From assembly GCA_050744865.1 (NCBI GenBank), contig JBOGHW010000077.1, positions 1-64,000 on the forward strand: 64,000 nucleotides of DNA. Direction: 5' to 3'. Each line of letters begins with the position of its first letter. Position 1 is the first letter of the stretch. The notes beneath the pieces were generated by a model. That model worked only from the letters and a program-made list of their open reading frames with translations, ran no database searches and had not been told where the DNA came from. Both the position numbers and the translations under genes were made by a program. Below, in pieces: positions 59,362-64,000 of this stretch. The stretch comes from JAKACA01 sp050744865 (GTDB lineage: Bacteria; Actinomycetota; Acidimicrobiia; Acidimicrobiales; Bog-793).

Positions 59362-61197
59362 TTAAGCGCCTTCCGTGGACGCCGCACTGATCCCGCGCGC
59401 CGGCTTGGCTGCGGTCACCGTCGCTTGGCCGCCCGCGATGCCCTTCAGCACCGCTCGCCTGAGCCCAGGCCCGTCCAACTCGAGGCGGGCGAGGATGTCG
59501 CTTGCGCGCCCGTGCGGGACGTAGGCAGTCGGAACGCCCCGGACCACGACCTCCGGTCGGTTGGCCGAAGTAGCCACCTCGTGCATTGCTGAGCAGACCG
59601 ACGTCCCGACCCCGCCGGCCGCGACACCGTCTTCGGCAGTCACGACCAGGCGATGGCCGATGGCGTGACGGATCATGGCGGGATCGAGCGGCGCTGGCGC
59701 CCTTAGGTCCCAGACGGTTGCTGAGATCCCGTCGGCCACCAACAGATCGGCCGCCTCCTCGCAGGCGGCCACCAGCTTGCCGACGCCGAGAAGGCACACA
59801 TCGGACCCGGATCGAACTTTGCGGGCACGCAAACCGAGGCCGGTCGTCGGCACCGACCGCGCCTCGGTCTTCGGCCACCGGATGGCAACAGGACCGGAGG
59901 TGACACTGAGGGCCGTCGCGAGCATCGCCCCTACCTCCTCGACCGACGAGGGTGCCAGCACGGTCATTCCCGGAACTTTCGTGAGCAGCATCATGTCGAG
60001 GACGCCATGATGACTCGGACCGTCATCGCCGGTGATACCTGCACGATCCAGGCAGAACACGACGGGCAGGCGATGGAGCCCCACGTCGTAGTACACCTGG
60101 TCCCACGCCCGATTGAGAAACGTGGAGTACACCGCCACAACGGGGCGAAGCCCACCCATCGCCATTCCGGCGGCAGCCGTGACCGCATGCTGCTCGGCGA
60201 TCCCGACGTCGAAGTAGCGATCCGGGAAACGCTCGGCGAAGTCGAGCAGTCCGGTCGGTCCCGGCATTGCGGCAGTGATGGCGACGACTTCGGGGTGCAG
60301 GGAGGCCTGCTGAGCAAGAGCAGCGCTGAAGGCCCGCGTGTAGCTTCGCTGCGCTGCGACAGGGCGCAGGGCACGGCCGGTCTCGGGGTCGAACGGGTTG
60401 ACGTCGTGAAGGCACTTCTCCGGGTCCGCCTCGGCTGGGGCGTAGCCGCGCCCCTTGGTCGTCAGCACGTGGAGGACGACAGGGCCTCGGCTCGCCGAGA
60501 CCCTAACCAGAGCTTCCTCCAGCCCTTCGATGTCGTGGCCATCGACCGGCCCGGCGTACGAGAGCCCAAGTGCGCGGAAGAAGGACGCTGCCCGGGCGGC
60601 TCCGTCGCGCCGGCCGGCGGCCAACCGCGAGATCGTCGGCGCGTACGAGCGCCCATTGTCGTTGAGCACGACAATGACGTCGGCGCCGGTCGTGCCGATG
60701 TTGTTCAGAGCTTCGTAGGACAGACCACCCGTAAGCGCTCCGTCACCGACGACGGCGACCACACGGCCGGCCGCTTGCCTGGCGCGGCGGGCCATCGCCA
60801 GGCCATAGGCATAAGACAGCGCCGTGGAGGCGTGGCTGTTCTCGACCAGGTCGTGCACCGACTCCGATCTGTTGGGATAACCGGACAACCCGCCTGCCTG
60901 GCGTAGGCAGGCGAACCCGCCGAGCCTTCCCGTCAGGATCTTGTGCACATATGCCTGGTGACCGGTGTCCCAGACGATTGCGTCGGTTGGTGAGTCGAAC
61001 ACTCGGTGCATGGCGATCGTGAGCTCCACAATTCCCAGGTTCGACCCCAGGTGCCCTCCCGTCGATGCCAGGCTGGCGACGAGATACCGGCGGATCTCCC
61101 CCGCCAGGCCGTCCAACTGCAGGGTGTCGAGCGCCCGGAGCTCGTCAGGCGACCCCGCCGTCACGAGCAGCGATTCGGTCGGGAGCGTAGCGGTCAT
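59362..61197 (-). CDS. dxs: 1-deoxy-D-xylulose-5-phosphate synthase
   Basis: A 611-residue TPP enzyme that makes deoxyxylulose phosphate from pyruvate and glyceraldehyde 3-phosphate, the first step of the MEP pathway. TPP-binding motif GDGALTGGLSYEALNNIG with GRSYAPT, the DTGHQAYVHKILTGR segment, and the transketolase core GITGDDGPSHHGVLDM are plain. Full length. It sits four bases after hpnH, so this copy is dedicated to or co-expressed with hopanoid synthesis. Confidence 0.95.
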   Translation of the reverse strand: MTATLPTESLLVTAGSPDELRALDTLQLDGLAGEIRRYLVASLASTGGHLGSNLGIVELTIAMHRVFDSPTDAIVWDTGHQAYVHKILTGRLGGFACLRQAGGLSGYPNRSESVHDLVENSHASTALSYAYGLAMARRARQAAGRVVAVVGDGALTGGLSYEALNNIGTTGADVIVVLNDNGRSYAPTISRLAAGRRDGAARAASFFRALGLSYAGPVDGHDIEGLEEALVRVSASRGPVVLHVLTTKGRGYAPAEADPEKCLHDVNPFDPETGRALRPVAAQRSYTRAFSAALAQQASLHPEVVAITAAMPGPTGLLDFAERFPDRYFDVGIAEQHAVTAAAGMAMGGLRPVVAVYSTFLNRAWDQVYYDVGLHRLPVVFCLDRAGITGDDGPSHHGVLDMMLLTKVPGMTVLAPSSVEEVGAMLATALSVTSGPVAIRWPKTEARSVPTTGLGLRARKVRSGSDVCLLGVGKLVAACEEAADLLVADGISATVWDLRAPAPLDPAMIRHAIGHRLVVTAEDGVAAGGVGTSVCSAMHEVATSANRPEVVVRGVPTAYVPHGRASDILARLELDGPGLRRAVLKGIAGGQATVTAAKPARGISAASTEGA

Positions 61198-61201
61198 CGG
61201 C

Positions 61202-62206
61202 TCAGTGGGTGCTGGCTATCGCCCTGAGCGACTGGCGCAGGGAGCCCATGCTGGCTATGACCGCAGAAGGCTCGTAGCCGCAGTGCGCCATGCAATTGGC
61301 ACAGCGCGGGTCGCGTCCGCGGCCGTAGGAGTCCCAGTCTGTTGTTTCTACGAGTTCTTTGTAGGTCTTGGCGTACCCGTCGCTCATCAAGTAGCAGGGT
61401 CGCTGCCAGCCGAAGATCGAGTAGCTCGGTATGCCCCACGCCGTGCACGAGAAGTCGACCTTGCCTTCGAGAAAGTCGAGGAACAGCGGCGAGTGGTTGA
61501 GCCGCCACTTGCGCCGCTTGCCCGCAAACGCTTCCCGAAACAGGCGGCGCGTCTCCTCGGGCCCGAGGAAGTGCTGCTGGTCGGGCGCTTTCTCGTAGGC
61601 ATAGGCAGGCGAGATCATCATGGCGTCGACTTCCAGGTCGTCGTTCAGGAAGTCCAGGACGTCGCGCACTGTCTTGGCAGAGTCGGTGTTGAAGAAAGTG
61701 GAGTTCGTAGTGACCCTGAAGCCCTTCGCCTTGGCGTCCCGGATAGCTGTCACCGCCTTGTCAAAAGTCCCGGCCCGGTCCACAGCGGCGTCGTGGCGCT
61801 CGCGCAGCCCGTCGATGTGAACCACGAACGAGAAGTAGCGCGACGGCGTGAACCTGTCCAGGCGCCGGCTCAACAGCACGGCGTTGGTGCACAGGTATAC
61901 GTAGATCTTGCGTTTCACGAGGGCCTCGACCATGGCGACTATGTCAGGGTGCAGGAGCGGTTCGCCGCCGGCGATCGACACCATCGGCGTATCGCTCTCC
62001 TGCACCGCTGCCAGCACGTCCTCGACGGACAACCGCTGCCGGAGCACCTCTGTCGGGTGCTGGATTTTGCCGCACCCCGGGCAGGAGAGGTTGCAGGCGA
62101 ACAGCGGCTCCACCTCGACGATGAACGGGTAGTACTTGCGGCGCTTCAGTCGTTGCTCGACGAGGTGAGAAGCGACTCTGATGTTCTGGCGTAGCGGGAT
62201 TGGCAT
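61202..62206 (-). CDS. hpnH: Adenosyl-hopene transferase HpnH (radical SAM)
   Basis: A 334-residue radical SAM enzyme that couples hopene to the 5'-deoxyadenosyl group of SAM, the first step of extended hopanoid synthesis. The cluster motif CNLSCPGCGKIQ (Cys38, Cys42, Cys45) and the SIAGGEPLLHPDI segment are visible, with a C-terminal CANCMAHCGYEPS. The start MPIPLRQNIRVASHLVEQ is typical. Its first 61 bases overlap the 3' end of the upstream IspH gene. Full length. Confidence 0.94.
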   Translation of the reverse strand: MPIPLRQNIRVASHLVEQRLKRRKYYPFIVEVEPLFACNLSCPGCGKIQHPTEVLRQRLSVEDVLAAVQESDTPMVSIAGGEPLLHPDIVAMVEALVKRKIYVYLCTNAVLLSRRLDRFTPSRYFSFVVHIDGLRERHDAAVDRAGTFDKAVTAIRDAKAKGFRVTTNSTFFNTDSAKTVRDVLDFLNDDLEVDAMMISPAYAYEKAPDQQHFLGPEETRRLFREAFAGKRRKWRLNHSPLFLDFLEGKVDFSCTAWGIPSYSIFGWQRPCYLMSDGYAKTYKELVETTDWDSYGRGRDPRCANCMAHCGYEPSAVIASMGSLRQSLRAIASTH

Positions 62207-63621
62207 GAGCGCACCTGGATCGGTAGAGCGAAACGTACGGTCTCTTCAGTAGTTCTCTCCTCGCGCAGGCTGACAGGCCCGAGCAAGGCGATGGTGTCGA
62301 CGATCTCCTGTACGAGGACGTCGGGTGCCGAGGCACCGGCAGTGATGCCGATGGTGTGGACGCCACCGAGCCACGACAGCCGCAACCGGGACGCGTCCTC
62401 GATCAGTTGGGCATGGCACCCCTCCCGTGCGGCAACCTCGGCCAGCCTTGCGGTGTTGGAGGAGTTCTCCGACCCGACGACGAGCAGGAGGTCGCAGTTG
62501 CGGGCGATGGCACGAACGGCATCCTGGCGATTCTGGGTGGCGTAACAGATGTCGTTGGCAGGCGGCGCGGCTATCTCGGGAAAGCGCGCCTTCAGGGCGG
62601 CCACGACCGCAGCCGTCTCGTCGGTGGCGAGCGTCGTCTGAGTGAGATAGGCGACCGGGCGAGCAGCGTCGACATCGAGGTCGCCGACATCTTGAGCGGT
62701 TTCGACCACGTGGAAACGAGCCGGTGCCTCGCCGAGCGTCCCGATCACCTCCTCGTGTTCTGAGTGCCCGATGAGGACGATCTCGTGGCCCTGGTTGGCA
62801 TAGCGGCGCGCCTCGCTGTGCACTTTGGCGACGAGAGGGCAGGTGGCATCTATCACCTCGAGGTCACCCCGATCAGCGGCTCGCCGCCTCACCTCGGGAG
62901 ACACGCCGTGGGCGGCCAGCACGACCACGGCGTTGGGCGGCACGTCGTCGATCTCCTCGACGAAGCGGGCACCTTTTGCCTCGAGCGACTCGACGACGTG
63001 CAAGTTGTGCACGATCTGACGCCTGACGTAGACGGGGGGCCCATAGCGCTCGAGTGCCTTCTCAACAGTCTCGATAGCTCGTTCCACGCCCGCACAGAAG
63101 GAGCGTGGCGAGGCCAGCACGACCTCGTGCGGCCCCGTCGCTCGTGCCCAGCAGTCGAGAGCTGCCCGCACGCCGAGGAGCGAGCCAAGAGCGCGAACGC
63201 CACCGATGCCGGCGGCACCGGGCGCGCCGGCACTGCGGTCGGCGGACAACTCGGCGACGGTCAGCACTACCGCAGTGGGACGGCCGGCAAACGAAGCAGT
63301 GGCGGGCGCTGAGTGGACATCGAGGGCCAGGACACCCGAGTCGGCGAGGGCGGCACGCTGGCGCCATGACAGAGCGGCGGCCGACGAAGCGACGGCACCG
63401 GTGCGGGCACCGAGCCCGTTCCGGCGGATCTCGGCTGCCAACAGCTCGGCGCCCGGCAAGGCTCGCCTTGGCACCCTAGCCGTCTCGGCAGTTGAGGAGG
63501 TTCCGGCACTAGCGGCGCCTGAGCCAAGCGTGCGCAGCTCCGAGGCGACGACTAGGTCGCCGAGCCGGAGGTCGGCCGCCAGCGCCGTAGCCGAGCCCAC
63601 GAAGGCAACGGGCGGACACAT
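62146..63621 (-). CDS. ispH: Fused phosphorylase (HpnG)-like and IspH protein
   Basis: A 491-residue protein from the ATG at 63621. The C-terminal 320 or so residues are IspH, with the iron-sulfur Cys positions in SPRSFCAGV, DATCPLV and DICYATQ; it reduces HMBPP to IPP and DMAPP. The first 165 residues resemble nucleoside phosphorylase/HpnG: LRLGDLVVASEL, TGAVASSA, and GVLALDVHSAPA, with His where the family usually has Glu. The frame is open back through about 63732 with phosphorylase-like sequence but no standard start codon. Overlaps hpnH by 61 bases. Confidence 0.85.
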   Translation of the reverse strand: MCPPVAFVGSATALAADLRLGDLVVASELRTLGSGAASAGTSSTAETARVPRRALPGAELLAAEIRRNGLGARTGAVASSAAALSWRQRAALADSGVLALDVHSAPATASFAGRPTAVVLTVAELSADRSAGAPGAAGIGGVRALGSLLGVRAALDCWARATGPHEVVLASPRSFCAGVERAIETVEKALERYGPPVYVRRQIVHNLHVVESLEAKGARFVEEIDDVPPNAVVVLAAHGVSPEVRRRAADRGDLEVIDATCPLVAKVHSEARRYANQGHEIVLIGHSEHEEVIGTLGEAPARFHVVETAQDVGDLDVDAARPVAYLTQTTLATDETAAVVAALKARFPEIAAPPANDICYATQNRQDAVRAIARNCDLLLVVGSENSSNTARLAEVAAREGCHAQLIEDASRLRLSWLGGVHTIGITAGASAPDVLVQEIVDTIALLGPVSLREERTTEETVRFALPIQVRSCQSRYARTSESLLTSSSND

Positions 63622-63733
63622 CGCTGGCGTGCTGGTGTCACGGGCCGCGGCGCCGTGGGCTACTTCGGCTGCGACTACCTCGCAACCGCCGATAGCCAGT
63701 GCTTCTGCACGCCCTGATGCAAGCAGGGTCAGG

Positions 63734-64000
63734 TCAGCCGTCGTCCTCTCCTTTCACGTAACGCCCGAGTGCCATGACTGGGAACACGAGTCGGTAGAGG
63801 TGGTAGTTGATGTAGAAGTCACCGGGGAAGCCGGTGCCGGTGAACCACGGTTCGTCCCAGGAGCCGTTTGGCGCCTGCGCCTCCACGAGCCACTCCACAC
63901 CGCTCGAGACAGCGCCAGACGACCGCTCGCCGGCTGCCAGGAGGGCCAGTAGTGCCCAGGAGGTCTGCGAGGCCGTTGAGGGACCTCGGCCCGCATAGGA
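63734..64000 (-). CDS. shc: Squalene-hopene cyclase, C-terminal part
   Basis: The last 88 residues of a class II triterpene cyclase, cut off by the window edge. QW-like repeat VEWLVEAQAPNGSWDEPWFT, followed by GTGFPGDFYINYHLYRLVFP and VMALGRY at the C-terminus, is the standard SHC end. The enzyme cyclises squalene to hopene at the membrane. It starts the hopanoid operon read into IspH, hpnH and dxs. Only its 3' part can be assessed. Confidence 0.92.
   Translation of the reverse strand, partial: SYAGRGPSTASQTSWALLALLAAGERSSGAVSSGVEWLVEAQAPNGSWDEPWFTGTGFPGDFYINYHLYRLVFPVMALGRYVKGEDDG

Overview
High-G+C chromosomal DNA, most probably from an actinobacterium (Actinomycetota). The class Acidimicrobiia is a reasonable guess from the mix of genes but is inference. 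Supporting signs: two F420-type luciferase-like oxidoreductases, an Eis-like acetyltransferase, a mycothiol-linked TIGR03083-type protein, a single bifunctional Rel, a hopanoid operon, and frequent GTG/TTG starts with 4-base stop/start overlaps. I saw no tRNA, rRNA, CRISPR array, insertion sequence or integrase.

Layout. 1-12.0 kb is housekeeping, nearly all on the minus strand: DUF151 nuclease, rodA, aroE, ruvX, alaS, rarA, aspS and rel, with one small zinc-ribbon ORF on the plus strand. 12.0-17.1 kb holds an S53 peptidase lipoprotein, membrane proteins, a GT87-like transferase, a 1-Cys peroxiredoxin and a ComF-like phosphoribosyltransferase. 17.1-23.1 kb has an ABC-2 exporter (two permeases and an ATPase), an F420 oxidoreductase, and a GMC oxidoreductase with its subunit-3 partner. 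23.1-28.7 kb is a tightly coupled four-gene operon: sphingosine-phosphate-lyase-like PLP enzyme, FGGY sugar kinase, fused MaoC-DUF35-MaoC protein, and thiolase/Ltp-like protein. 28.8-36.5 kb has typA, hypothetical genes, and a MarR regulator driving a heterodimeric ABC exporter.

36.6-44.6 kb is the standout accessory region, a RiPP (lasso-type) cluster. A 54-residue precursor with the lasso leader signature is followed by a small lipoprotein-like ORF, a glutaminase-less Asn-synthetase-like cyclase, a PqqD-like recognition protein, an ABC exporter, an HPr-kinase-like protein and a sulfotransferase. A second HPr-kinase-like gene faces them. No B2 leader peptidase is visible. The predicted core is Gly/Ser/Thr-rich with an Asp at ring position 8.

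44.7-54.2 kb contains an SCO6745-like protein, a HIT-like protein, a surface protein, an oligopeptide-type ABC transporter (two permeases and a binding lipoprotein, no ATPase), a probable frameshifted small gene, a methyltransferase, and a drug exporter divergent from a TetR regulator with clear palindromic operators. 54.3-59.3 kb has a zinc-ribbon membrane protein, the TIGR03083-like protein, the Eis-like protein, another F420 enzyme and a repeat-tailed membrane protein. 59.4-64.0 kb is a hopanoid/isoprenoid operon read right to left: squalene-hopene cyclase (3' end only), a phosphorylase(HpnG)-like/IspH fusion, hpnH and dxs. It couples precursor supply (DXS, IspH) to hopene formation and side-chain extension.
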